In this document: positions 6,956-14,687 of the stretch, in pieces | Layout of the letters: each line of letters opens with the position of its first letter | Position numbering within the stretch: position 1 is the first letter of the stretch | The notes under the pieces: generated by a model | Told to the model about the DNA's origin: nothing | What the model saw: only the letters and a program-made list of their open reading frames with translations | The model's database searches: none | Position numbers and translations under genes: made by a program | DNA from: Methanosarcina sp. UBA5 | GTDB lineage: Archaea > Halobacteriota > Methanosarcinia > Methanosarcinales > Methanosarcinaceae | Length of the DNA stretch: 22,011 nucleotides | Reading direction: 5' to 3' | Assembly (NCBI RefSeq): GCF_002505485.1 | Contig: NZ_DAVG01000061.1 | Location: forward strand, 5,959 to 27,969

Positions 6956-8038
6956 TCAAAAATTCAGTTCAGTTTCGTCAAACCCGGCTTCAGGTTCCAT
7001 GACAGGAGCATCAAAGAAGGGAATTTCTGCATCCGCGTACCAGGCTTCAAGAAAACTCAACAGGTGGTATTTCATGAAAACGGCAAGGGGTACACTAAGG
7101 AAAAGCAGGGTTCCCAGGACCAAGATCAGTTCTATAACGATAAATGGGATCAGGAGTATCCAGCTAAGAGGGTCAGATACCAGGGACGAAAAGAGGAAGT
7201 ACAGAATCCCGTCAAAAATAAGGAAAGCAAGCCCTAAAACCAGCATCATAAGCCCAAGAAGGAAAATTGCGAGAATGGCTATTCCTATATCGAGCACAAA
7301 CCTGATAAACCAGTAAACCACCACTTCCTGCCAGCTTTTCCTGAAATTCCCGAAAACAAGCTTGAAAGCCGAAAGAATTCCTTTATTCCGATAAATAGAA
7401 AGCGGAATTGCAAGGTTTAAAAGGGAATTTATTGCAACTGCAAGTAGAATTAGAGCAATAATTACACCGGTAATCCAGAGAATTCCTCCAAGACTGGCAG
7501 GCAAGGAAAAGTCTGAGGGTACTTCACGAATAAGGGGTATAAGAGGAAGCATGGCTATTCCGAAAAGCACGAGAAACACCAGCCCGAAAGCTAAACGCAC
7601 GAGCAGGAGATAGAATCCTTTTCCCAGAAACCTTCGTGAATAAGCCCAGAATTTTACTTCGTTTCGTACAAGGGATTCTACAAAAACAAATTCCATAACA
7701 CTGGAAATATACGACAAAATCAAAGCCAGGAGAAGAAGGAAAACTATTACTGCGACTACAGTTGCCAGGTGTGGCACCGGATAGATATAACTGAAAGCAG
7801 TATCATGCATGCCAAAAGGAAGATTAGGTATCTTGCCAGGTTCAATAAACGGAAAATTGTTTTCTAAGTCTTCTGAACCTATATTGTAGCTGCTCGAATT
7901 TCCATAATTCGAAACCCCGCCTAACAGAAAAATGATGATTGCGAGTTTTGCCCATTTCCAGAAGTCAAAAGGTTCAAGAAGAGCTTCTCTTGTTCTTGAG
8001 AGAGCTCTGTTTGCTGCATCTATTGCGTACCAGCTCAT
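6956..8038 (-). CDS. Multi-pass membrane protein, DUF7544-like
   Basis: The 360-residue protein begins MSWYAIDAANRALSRTREAL and has about six hydrophobic spans: near residues 30-45, 85-115, 145-170, 185-215, 245-285 and 290-325. Between the first and second there is a polar external-looking loop rich in Ser, Asn and Pro. The N-terminal pattern (MSWYAIDA... then an aromatic FDFWKWAKLA helix) resembles the DUF7544 family known from haloarchaea and methanosarcinas, whose function is unknown. The C-terminal tail is acidic and soluble (DAPVMEPEAGFDETELNF). No ribosome binding site precedes the ATG. An AT-rich element near 8058-8068 could direct a nearly leaderless transcript. It stands alone, with no operon partner visible. 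Family assignment is from pattern memory. Confidence 0.75.
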   Translation of the reverse strand: MSWYAIDAANRALSRTREALLEPFDFWKWAKLAIIIFLLGGVSNYGNSSSYNIGSEDLENNFPFIEPGKIPNLPFGMHDTAFSYIYPVPHLATVVAVIVFLLLLALILSYISSVMEFVFVESLVRNEVKFWAYSRRFLGKGFYLLLVRLAFGLVFLVLFGIAMLPLIPLIREVPSDFSLPASLGGILWITGVIIALILLAVAINSLLNLAIPLSIYRNKGILSAFKLVFGNFRKSWQEVVVYWFIRFVLDIGIAILAIFLLGLMMLVLGLAFLIFDGILYFLFSSLVSDPLSWILLIPFIVIELILVLGTLLFLSVPLAVFMKYHLLSFLEAWYADAEIPFFDAPVMEPEAGFDETELNF

Positions 8039-8255
8039 AATGTAGAATTTTAGTCAGAAAATAAATAATTATCTAAACAGTTAAATTTGAAATTTTCCAG
8101 ATAGACTCGAGATATCTCAGGAAACCTTGAGATTTTTCAGATCTAAGAACTCTTTTACTCAATAATTATTTCCCAAAATTTCATAATGGTCTTCCTTTAG
8201 TTCTAGGACTTACGCATTTGTCTGCTTTGGAGGCGACTTTCTAGTTTTTTACTCT
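8039..8255. other. Gap with a hairpin and a possible insertion-sequence end
   Basis: ATCTCAGG-aaa-CCTTGAGAT (8114-8133) makes a bulged hairpin followed by TTTTT on the plus strand. AGGACTTACGCA at 8205-8216 has the look of the terminal sequence of many insertion elements, and lies just beyond the decayed transposase fragment that starts at 8256. No gene is supported here. Confidence 0.35.
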
Positions 8256-8503
8256 TTAATCTAATTCATAGACATCCGTAACCCAGTATTGTGTGTCTCC
8301 ATCTTTGGAAACTATCCAAAATACCTTAATGAAGCCATATTCTTTCAGATGAACCGTCATTCCTTCTGGTGGAATAGTCAACAGTTCAATTGCTACATTG
8401 CCAGTTTTATCAGGATTAACTAACCGTTTCTTCTTTAGCCTTGCTAACCAGTGTCAGCTTTTATTCCTAATTGCTTTGAGATTTTAACAGACTGTGTAAG
8501 AAA
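8256..8503 (-). pseudogene. Decayed IS4/IS701-like transposase fragment
   Basis: The minus strand reads LTQSVKISKQLGIKADT from 8503 to 8453, then after a one-base deletion continues LARLKKKRLVNPD and on through IPPEGMTVHLKEYGFIKVF to a TAA at 8256. These strings resemble the middle of DDE transposases common in Methanosarcina genomes, where the segment reads ADTW-LxRLKKxRLVNPD and IPPEG-HLKxYGFIKVF. The upstream end runs into a TAG at 8504-8506, there is no start codon, and the C-terminal part is missing. It is therefore a relic, not an active element. The exact IS family is from memory and uncertain. Confidence 0.65.
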
Positions 8504-8753
8504 CTACAGGGATAGCTCTGAAAAAAACCATCTGCAACAAATAAACCATTTAAAAGCCTTAATACACGATTAAAGCCTGTTAAAAATCAGGATTTAGAAT
8601 TTAAGACATTTAAATCTTGATAAATCCTTCATTTCCTGAGATATGATTATGATTTATCGAAATTCTCTTAATTCCTTTTTAATTTACGGAATGTTTGGCC
8701 TTTTCGTTTTTATTATCTAAACCCGCATCTTCCGGACCGTAAAGGACAGGTAC
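8504..8753. other. Gap without a recognisable gene
   Basis: AT-rich DNA between the transposase relic and the stop codon of the CNNM-type gene. A short direct repeat, TTAAAGCC or TTAAAAGCC, is visible around 8549-8576. I see no coding frame, clear promoter or strong hairpin. Confidence 0.35.
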
Positions 8754-10064
8754 TTAGCCTTGAGGAGCCGGAGAAACTGGCGTTACCAGTACTTTATCTA
8801 TTCGATTGCCATCCATATCTACAACCTCATACCTCAGTTCTCCTAGAACGATATGATCTCCGGTTGCTGGAATTCGCTGCAGGATAAAAATGATCAGCCC
8901 TGCGATGGTCCTGTAATACCCCAGATCCTCCCCTGGAAAAGAATCAACAGAAAGGACATCTTTAAGCTTCTCAATGGGTGTATCCCCATCGACCAACCAG
9001 GAGCCATCTTCCCGAACATTAATCTGTGCCTCCACGGGCTCGCCGAGGGAACGGATCTCCCCCACAATCGCTTCAAGGATGTCATGAAGGGTTATTACAC
9101 CCTGAATACTCCCGTATTCATCAGTTATAAGGGCAATATGCACTCCGGTTTCCTTGAACGACTCGAGAAGCCTCAGGACTGAGGCGCTTTCAGGTACAAA
9201 GAGCGGTTTTGTAACAAGTTCTTTGAGATTAACAGTACCACTTTCCACAGACTTCTCAAGGACTTTTTTTACGGATATCATCCCGATAATATTGTCCAGA
9301 TCCCCCTCGTATACCGGAAAATTGGATCGGCCGCTTTCGATCATCTTCCGCAGATTTTCATTGGTAGGATCTTCGAGGTCAAGCGTAATTAGATCAGTGC
9401 GATGCGTCATCAGGGAATCAATTCGACGGTCGCCGATCTCAAGCACGCCTTCTATCATGCTTAATTCGGCTTTCTCAAACACTCCAGCCCTTGCTCCTTC
9501 CTCAAACATAATCTTAATTTCTTCTTCTGTTACCGGAGGTTCAGCAGTCTCTCTGACTTTCATGACCTTGAGTACAGCTTCGGTAGAACTGCTGAGAATT
9601 ACCACAAGCGGCCTTGCAACCATAGAAAGATAGAACATAGGTTTTGCGATGCTGGAGGCAATTGATTCTGCATTATTGAGTGCAAGCCTTTTTGGGACAA
9701 GTTCTCCGAAAATTAAGGTCAGATAGGTAATTAAGAGTACTACAAGAGTAATGCTTATCGCGTTACTGTACGGAGAAAGGGCAGGAAATTTTCCAAGGTA
9801 AGCTGCAAACTCTTCTGATACCGTAGCTCCGCCGAATGCACCTGCAAAGATCCCCACAAGAGTAATTCCTATCTGGATCGTTGAGAGAAACGGAGTGGGT
9901 TCGTTAGCAAGCTTAAGCGCAACGGCTGCCCTTGTATCTCCTTCTTCCTCCCGTTGCTTCAGGCGGGTTTTTTTGGCAGATACAAGGGCAAATTCTGACA
10001 TGGAAAATATGCCATTGAGTGCGATCAAAACAAGGACGATTGCGATCTCAAGTAGATATGACAT
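8754..10064 (-). CDS. CNNM/CorC-type membrane protein with paired CBS domains
   Basis: The 436-residue protein has the full HlyC/CorC (CNNM) architecture. An N-terminal DUF21 membrane domain (residues 1 to about 185) has four hydrophobic spans and the family-like NGIFSMSEFALVSAKKTRL start. Two CBS domains follow at about 205-330, with MTHRTDLITLDLE and HIALITDEYGSIQGVITLHDILEAIVGE, and then a C-terminal CorC_HlyC domain (about 345-430, ending in LVTPVSPAPQG). Relatives bind ATP/Mg in the CBS pair and take part in magnesium or cobalt efflux or homeostasis; the exact substrate here is unknown. Length is normal for the family. The ATG at 10064 has no ribosome binding site. Two TATA-like elements lie at 10096-10106 and 10117-10124 on the minus strand, so the leader is short. 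It appears to be a single-gene unit. Confidence 0.9.
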   Translation of the reverse strand: MSYLLEIAIVLVLIALNGIFSMSEFALVSAKKTRLKQREEEGDTRAAVALKLANEPTPFLSTIQIGITLVGIFAGAFGGATVSEEFAAYLGKFPALSPYSNAISITLVVLLITYLTLIFGELVPKRLALNNAESIASSIAKPMFYLSMVARPLVVILSSSTEAVLKVMKVRETAEPPVTEEEIKIMFEEGARAGVFEKAELSMIEGVLEIGDRRIDSLMTHRTDLITLDLEDPTNENLRKMIESGRSNFPVYEGDLDNIIGMISVKKVLEKSVESGTVNLKELVTKPLFVPESASVLRLLESFKETGVHIALITDEYGSIQGVITLHDILEAIVGEIRSLGEPVEAQINVREDGSWLVDGDTPIEKLKDVLSVDSFPGEDLGYYRTIAGLIIFILQRIPATGDHIVLGELRYEVVDMDGNRIDKVLVTPVSPAPQG

Positions 10065-10158
10065 TTTGAAGGTATTGGTTGGATTATAACATAAAGTTAT
10101 TTATAATCTTTGGAAAAATTTATACATTTACATGTTTATTCGGCTTATTCACTCGTTT

Positions 10159-10335
10159 CTATAGTTTTATCCGCTCGTTTTTTCGTTGAGTGACTAATTT
10201 TTCCTTGCAATTTCTGACGGCTGTCGACAGATCTGGAATTTTTCCACAACCTAATTTAAGCCTTGCGTCTATTTCAATCTGAGAATGAGCAAAACTTTCT
10301 AACTTTATTCCAGCCAGATTTTTTAAACTTATCAT
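10159..10335 (-). CDS. Small ORF abutting the M48 protease gene (58 aa)
   Basis: Immediately after the protease stop (TAA, 10338-10336) an ATG at 10335 opens a 58-codon frame ending in TAG at 10159. The product begins MISLKNLAGIKLESFAHSQI and contains the stretch EIDARLKLGCGKIPDLSTAV, with a basic C-terminus (QRKNERIKL). GGAAGG lies nine bases before the ATG, inside the end of the protease gene, so translational coupling is plausible. I recognise no family. It may be a real small protein co-expressed with the protease, or a chance frame or gene remnant. Confidence 0.4.
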   Translation of the reverse strand: MISLKNLAGIKLESFAHSQIEIDARLKLGCGKIPDLSTAVRNCKEKLVTQRKNERIKL

Positions 10336-11139
10336 TTAAAAAATCCTTCCAGGCCTGTCTTCATTAATGGCTCTAACCCTTCTGAGCAATGCAGGATGCG
10401 TTGAAAGCAAATTGGTAGACCAGATCCAGAAACCTTCAGGACTTATTGCAGTTTCAAGATATTCCTCGTAATCAACAACCTTGTAAAGATGCTCGCCTGC
10501 AGAAAGAACTATGAGCCCTTTTTTGCCCGAAGGAGCTAGCCGAATTGCAATTCTGTCCGAAGTATATTCCCTTGCCCGGCTCAGAGCAGTCCATAAAAAG
10601 TTCTTGAGGACAGGCACAAAAGCAATTGGAAAGATAGCAAGATTATAGAGCAGGGTCACATGGCCTGCTTTTATGTGAGCTAGTTCGTGAGCAACAATGA
10701 ACTCAAGCGAATCAAAGTCTGCTTCCCGGTATGCGACCTCAACTATATCCGCATAAAAAACTACATAATTTTTTCGAAAGTACAGCCGGGTAGCAAACGC
10801 ATTTAATAGCCCGCCTTCCTGAATTAAAAAGGCATCCGGAACTTCTCTAAAGTTCAGTTCAGAAGAAAGACGTTTTATAATTCCGTAGAGTTCAGGAAAC
10901 TGCTTTTCAGAAAGCTTGACTGCATTCGCCATCATTCCTCCGTAGGTCTGTCCGGAAACAAATGAAAGAAAAGCAATTGCTGCCGGGACTACCAGTATAT
11001 ATTCAAGCCCAAGTTCCTCGGGATACAAAAGCGGAACTGTCATTAGTGTGACATAAATGAAAATACTGATCAGCAGACAGATAACAAAAAGAGGTATTTC
11101 GGCAGGATGCCTGAGATTTCTTACTTCGCTATCCAGCAA
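10336..11139 (-). CDS. Membrane-bound M48-family zinc metalloprotease, HtpX-like
   Basis: The 267-residue protein carries HELAH at residues 151-155 (zinc ligands H151 and H155, catalytic E152). The third-ligand region RAREYTSD has E191 and D195, the hallmark of M48 (Ste24/HtpX) proteases, which degrade misfolded membrane proteins. Two hydrophobic spans precede the catalytic domain (about 15-40 and 45-65) and another follows it (about 160-180). The frame is open back to a TTG at 11250, but I place the start at TTG 11139. GGGGGGA lies eight bases before it, a TATA box sits at 11234-11226, and the upstream stretch is unlike the family. N-terminal choice is therefore inference. A 58-codon ORF follows directly. 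HtpX orthology rather than another M48 subgroup is uncertain, hence no symbol. Confidence 0.85.
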   Translation of the reverse strand: MLDSEVRNLRHPAEIPLFVICLLISIFIYVTLMTVPLLYPEELGLEYILVVPAAIAFLSFVSGQTYGGMMANAVKLSEKQFPELYGIIKRLSSELNFREVPDAFLIQEGGLLNAFATRLYFRKNYVVFYADIVEVAYREADFDSLEFIVAHELAHIKAGHVTLLYNLAIFPIAFVPVLKNFLWTALSRAREYTSDRIAIRLAPSGKKGLIVLSAGEHLYKVVDYEEYLETAISPEGFWIWSTNLLSTHPALLRRVRAINEDRPGRIF

Positions 11140-11224
11140 GTTATTTGTCCCCCCATTTCTCTGAGAATATATTTCAAAAATCCCAATAAAATTTGTTATA
11201 CAATTTAACTTTTTGTTAAAGGTT

Positions 11225-11234
11225 TTGTATATAC
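11225..11234 (-). promoter_or_regulatory. TATA box for the M48 protease gene
   Basis: GGTATATACA on the minus strand predicts transcription start near 11205, about 65 bases upstream of the TTG start at 11139. Its placement inside the longer open frame argues against the start at 11250. Confidence 0.4.
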
Positions 11235-11250
11235 CTTGGACTTTCGACAA

Positions 11251-11491
11251 TATACATTTTACTGTAAAATAGAATTCCCATTGTACAACATGATTTTTAT
11301 TATCAGATATACCTCTTGCTTTCTAAAATATACATTATACCACCTTAATGCGAAAAATCGAAAAAAATTATAGCAGGCAAAAGTGCAAAATTGCAGTAAA
11401 ATTAGAAAAGATGACATAGAAAGTAAGTCTTTACCTCTTTTTTAGCTCAATGTTTTAATTAACAGCATTTCGAATCTTGACTTCACCAGTC
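11251..11491. other. Divergent gap between the protease gene and glmM
   Basis: AT-rich DNA with no gene. TTGTACAACA at 11281-11290 recalls the AGTTGTACAACT palindrome at 473-484. A partial copy (AGCTCAA followed by TGTTTTAATT, from 11444) of the tandem repeat described next lies near the right end. Confidence 0.35.
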
Positions 11492-11566
11492 AGCTCAATA
11501 TAAAAAGCCAGATTTTAGCTCAATATAAAAAACCTGATTTTAGCTCAATATAAAAAGCTCTGTTTT
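11492..11566 (+). repeat. Three tandem 25-bp repeats with embedded TATAAAAA
   Basis: Units at 11492-11516, 11517-11541 and 11542-11566 all begin AGCTCAATATAAAAA and end in a T run, differing at only a few interior positions. Each unit includes ATATAAAAA, close to an archaeal TATA box, and 25 bp is a little over two helical turns. The array stands about 190 bases upstream of glmM, and may be a promoter-related array or a neutral repeat. Confidence 0.85.
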
Positions 11567-11630
11567 TAATTATAAGAGTCTTTCCTAAATCGATTTTTAC
11601 TTGAAGAATATAAAGAGCTATTTTATAATA

Positions 11631-11644
11631 TAATGGTTATAAAA
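11631..11644 (+). promoter_or_regulatory. Candidate TATA box for glmM
   Basis: TTTTATAATATAAT lies about 115-125 bases before the glmM start and would give a leader of roughly 95 bases. A nearer element GTATATTTAC (11721-11730) would leave too short a leader to contain the ribosome binding site at 11744-11750. Confidence 0.35.
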
Positions 11645-11756
11645 CACATAGAAAATCTAACTTGTGGATTTCTACAAGACATACAAAAATTCATCTAATA
11701 AAGATTAACCTGCCAGAATAGTATATTTACACTTAAACCTTATGGGGAGACCTTAA

Positions 11757-13115
11757 ATGGCACTATTCGGAACTAACGGCGTACGTGGTATCGCCAATGA
11801 ATATATAACTCCTGAGCTAGCGGTCAATTTAGCCAGATGCCTTGGTACATACATGAGATCGAAAGGCACTATTGCCATAGGATGTGATACCCGAATTTCA
11901 GGCCAGATGCTAAAGTCTGCCGCAATTGCCGGGGCTCTTTCGACAGGCCTGAGTGTGATTGATGTAGGGACAGTCCCTACTCCTTCTATCTTGTATTATG
12001 TACGCTACTTTGCCGATGCCGGGATCATTGTAACCGCATCCCATAACCCCAGACAATATAATGGAATCAAATTTATTGCAGGGGATGGCTCAGAATTTTC
12101 CAGGGACGCAGAAAAAGACATTGAGAAGATATATCACTCGGGAAAATATGCCATTGCACCTTGGGAAAAAACGGGCAGCTTCAGAATAGATCCCGGAGTC
12201 AATGAATATTACGTAAGAAATATTATTAAGTCAGTAAATGCCGAAGCCATACGTAGCCATAGATTTAAGGTAGTTGCAGACACAGGCTGCGGTGCAGGTT
12301 CCCTTACTCTTCCTTTCCTTCTCAGGGAACTGGGCTGCCAGGTCTTGACCCTTGAAGCCCAGCTCGATGGGACTTTCCCTTGGAGAAATCCCGAACCCTT
12401 ACCTGAATCCCTGACCGAACTTACTAGTCTTGTAAAAATGACAGGCGCTGATCTGGGAGTAGCTCACGATGGGGATGCGGATAGAGTAGTGTTTGTGGAC
12501 GAAAATGGGCAATTCGTAAATGATGATGTTCTGCTTGCCATGATGGCAAAATATATAGTTGAACATGAAAAGGGTCCTTTAGTGACTCCTGTAAGTTCTT
12601 CTCAGCGTATGGTCGATGTTGCAAAGGAGGCAGGCATCAAACTATACTGGACAGCGGTTGGTTCCATAAATGTTGCCCGAAAGGTGATGGAAGTAAACGC
12701 AGTCTTCGGAGGCGAAGGAAATGGGGGACTTATCTTCCCCAAACATCAATACTGTAGAGACGGAGCAATGGGCTGTGCCAAGGTTCTTGAAATCCTGGCT
12801 GGAGGGAAAAAGCTTTCCGAGCTTGAGAAGAGTGTACCTAACTACTTTAACGAAAAGACTAAAGTGCCTGCTAAAAATACGCATGCTACTATGGAAATTG
12901 TGAGAAACGAGGCCTCAGGACTTGGATACAAAATAGACACAACCGACGGGGTAAAAATCTGGTACGATGACGGCTGGGTCCTTATGCGTCCATCTGGCAC
13001 AGAACCAATCTTCCGGATCTTTGCCGAAGCAAAAAATCAGAAAAGAGCAGAGGAACTTATACAGGAAGGTCTGAATATGATGACAAGAGCAGAGAAGCTC
13101 TCTACTCTCAAATAA
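11757..13115 (+). CDS. glmM: Phosphoglucosamine mutase (archaeal alpha-D-phosphohexomutase)
   Basis: The 452-residue protein converts glucosamine-6-phosphate to glucosamine-1-phosphate, feeding UDP-N-acetylglucosamine and so glycan and cell-surface synthesis. It shows all four phosphohexomutase signatures: GTNGVRG at the N-terminus, the active-site TASHNP with phosphoserine S95, the metal loop DGDADR (D238, D240, D242), and the phosphate-binding RPSGTEP starting at R411. The sugar-specificity loop reads GGEGNGG. Archaeal family members may also accept phosphoglucose or phosphomannose, so GlmM specificity is the best call rather than certain. The ATG at 11757 follows GGGGAGA at 11744-11750. 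Length is normal and the frame intact. It is a single-gene unit, convergent with the broken aldolase gene. Confidence 0.88.
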   Translation: MALFGTNGVRGIANEYITPELAVNLARCLGTYMRSKGTIAIGCDTRISGQMLKSAAIAGALSTGLSVIDVGTVPTPSILYYVRYFADAGIIVTASHNPRQYNGIKFIAGDGSEFSRDAEKDIEKIYHSGKYAIAPWEKTGSFRIDPGVNEYYVRNIIKSVNAEAIRSHRFKVVADTGCGAGSLTLPFLLRELGCQVLTLEAQLDGTFPWRNPEPLPESLTELTSLVKMTGADLGVAHDGDADRVVFVDENGQFVNDDVLLAMMAKYIVEHEKGPLVTPVSSSQRMVDVAKEAGIKLYWTAVGSINVARKVMEVNAVFGGEGNGGLIFPKHQYCRDGAMGCAKVLEILAGGKKLSELEKSVPNYFNEKTKVPAKNTHATMEIVRNEASGLGYKIDTTDGVKIWYDDGWVLMRPSGTEPIFRIFAEAKNQKRAEELIQEGLNMMTRAEKLSTLK

Positions 13116-13256
13116 ACTTCCTCCAAACTAATAGATAGTGTTTAATAGAGTATTTAATGGAATAAAGAAGGTATTAAAACAAGGTATTAAAACCATAGGC
13201 ACAAATGGTCTTCAGTTCTCAAACTTAGAGTTACCTCAAACTAAGAGTTACTCACA

Positions 13257-13294
13257 TTTTTTGGATTTCAGGCCTCTTTTTTCTTTTATTTTCC
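13257..13294 (+). terminator. T-rich tracts after glmM
   Basis: TTTTTT at 13257-13262 and a second T-rich tract (CTTTTTTCTTTTATTTTCC, ending at 13293) follow the glmM stop by about 140-180 bases. Archaeal polymerase terminates at such U tracts. The second tract overlaps the end of the convergent aldolase gene. Confidence 0.4.
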
Positions 13295-14193
13295 TTTGTA
13301 GATCCTCAGGGCTTCTTCAACGGTTGCATCCTCGATGGTTACAGCATAGATAGCATTACACATATGTATGGCTTCATCAAGGGGTTTCTGGGGAATGTTT
13401 CTTCCTGTTGCACTTCCCATTGCTCCGGAGATGTGGATCTGGTCATGAAGCTTTTTCAAGAAGTCATCAACTTCGTCACTGGCACCACCTGCGCAGATGA
13501 CTTTAGTACGTCCTGCTGCTTTAATGGCTTCCTTAAAAGCCTCAGCAGAGTCTACTCCTTCCTTTTCTGGATAGTTAACCTTTGCAAAGTCCGTGCCAAG
13601 GCAGGCTCCAACTCCCGTTGCGCCGGCAATTAAGTGGGGGTCTTTTTCATCTTTCACAGCAGTACCGCGCGGATAGAGCCAGAGTACAGAGATCATTCCG
13701 TGTTGATGGGCAGCGTAAACTACCTGGGCAGCCTGCACGAGCATCTCGGCTTCGAACTCACTACCAAGGTATATAGTATAACCTACTCCAAGGATCTTGA
13801 GCCCACTGTTCTCCTTAAATTTGACTACCTGATCCACATCATGCCAGACATTACTGAAAGGATCGGCCTGAGAAGTTTTTACGAGATTGGTCTTCGAATT
13901 TATTTTCACGAGATAGGGCACGTTTCTGTGGTTTATACCATAGCGTGCAATTAACCCGAGCTGAGTTGCAAAAACCCCGATCTTTGCTTTTGATGCGATT
14001 TAGAAAAGATGTTCTGGATTAGCATCGTCTTCGGGTACTCCTTCTCCATAAAAATCATCATTTAATGTTCTACTTTCTGGTCTCCTGCAAATAGCATTAG
14101 TTTCCCACTTTCTCGAGTAATCTCCATGTAGTTTTTCAGGTATGATTCTCTTTCTGTTTTCGGAACATCTAGCGGTACTTTCTCTATATTCAT
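13286..14193 (-). pseudogene. Archaeal class I fructose-bisphosphate aldolase, broken by a frameshift and a stop codon
   Basis: Read across frames, the minus strand encodes a full-length class I (DhnA-type) aldolase of about 302 residues. It starts at ATG 14193 (MNIEKVPLDVPKTERESYLK), continues through GKLMLFAGDQKVEH, then NDDFYGEGVPEDDANPEHLF and IASKAKIGVFATQLGLIARYG, and runs to RIYKGK. Two lesions interrupt it. A one-base deletion near 14063-14065 puts TAA at 14062-14064, and the restored frame hits TAA at 14000-14002 where a sense codon (probably Lys or Arg) is expected. The remaining 237 codons are intact, including RTKVICAGGASDE with the likely Schiff-base lysine region. An intact enzyme would make or split fructose-1,6-bisphosphate in gluconeogenesis. 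A GTG at 13921 could only give a 211-residue product lacking the first barrel strands. Sequencing error at both sites cannot be excluded. Confidence 0.8.
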
Positions 14194-14220
14194 ATGCATA
14201 AAACCCCAACTTTTGTGTAA

Positions 14221-14270
14221 GTATAAACCTGAATTGAAGTTCTGATTTTCTTGTAATCCAGTTTACAACA
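14221..14270 (-). promoter_or_regulatory. Aldolase promoter region with TGTTGTAA inverted pair
   Basis: On the minus strand, TGTTGTAA (14270-14263) and TTACAAGA (14256-14249) form an inverted pair separated by 6 bases. A TATA-like TTTATAC follows in the segment 14230-14221, before the aldolase ATG at 14193. The half-site is identical to one of those in front of gpmI. The pair begins just inside the last codons of the DUF488 gene's stop region, so the aldolase has its own control region rather than simply reading through from it. Confidence 0.4.
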
Positions 14271-14271
14271 A

Positions 14272-14628
14272 TCAATGTCTCTTTAATCTGGAATCCAGAT
14301 ATCCCTTTAAAACTGCGGCATTATTAAAATCTTCATTTTTTGCAGCATAGAGCAGGGTCAGGTCGGCTTCTTTCGCTTTTTCTACGAGTTTCTGTACATA
14401 CTCCTCCTTTAGCTCCAGTTCTTCAAGATAGCGTTTCCTAAACTCTTCCCATTTTTCAGGATCATGGGAAAACCATTTTCTAAGCTCGTCACTGGGAGCT
14501 ATCTCCTTTAACCATAGGTCAAGCCTGACTTCATTTTTGCGAAGCCCTCTGGGCCAAAGCTTGTCCACAAGTACCCTGAATCCATCCTGACCTGATGGTT
14601 GTTCGTAAATTCTTTTCAGTCGAATCAA
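14272..14628 (-). CDS. DUF488 family protein (YeaO-like)
   Basis: The 118-residue protein begins MIRLKRIYEQPSGQDGFRVL and carries the DUF488 signature DKLWPRGLRK, then LWLKEIAPSDELRKWFSHDP near residues 40-58, and LTLLYAAKNEDFNNA near the C-terminus. Length is typical of the family. Its biochemical function is unknown; the fold and conserved charged residues have suggested a nucleic-acid-related or enzymatic role, which is speculation. The start is TTG at 14628, supported by AGGGGA six bases upstream; no suitable ATG exists. It stands upstream of the broken aldolase on the same strand. Confidence 0.88.
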   Translation of the reverse strand: MIRLKRIYEQPSGQDGFRVLVDKLWPRGLRKNEVRLDLWLKEIAPSDELRKWFSHDPEKWEEFRKRYLEELELKEEYVQKLVEKAKEADLTLLYAAKNEDFNNAAVLKGYLDSRLKRH

Positions 14629-14687
14629 TTGCTTTCCCCTGTTTTTACTGTTTCAGGTATGAATGAAATAATTTCCTAAATTTTCCA

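Noticed and set aside
11492..11566. Possible CRISPR or replication-origin iterons
   Set aside because: There are only three contiguous units with no spacers, and no origin-binding or replication gene is nearby.
13286..13921. A complete short aldolase starting at GTG 13921
   Set aside because: Family sequence continues upstream in the same frame through an internal stop and then a frameshift, so this is the remainder of a longer gene. There is no ribosome binding site before the GTG.
14000..14002. Internal stop in the aldolase as a pyrrolysine codon
   Set aside because: Pyrrolysine is encoded by TAG; this codon is TAA, and a separate frameshift is present as well.
14000..14275. Minus-strand 91-codon frame as an independent gene
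   Set aside because: Its C-terminal residues (NDDFYGEGVPEDDANPEHLF) belong to the frameshifted aldolase, and its N-terminal part is the aldolase leader read out of frame.
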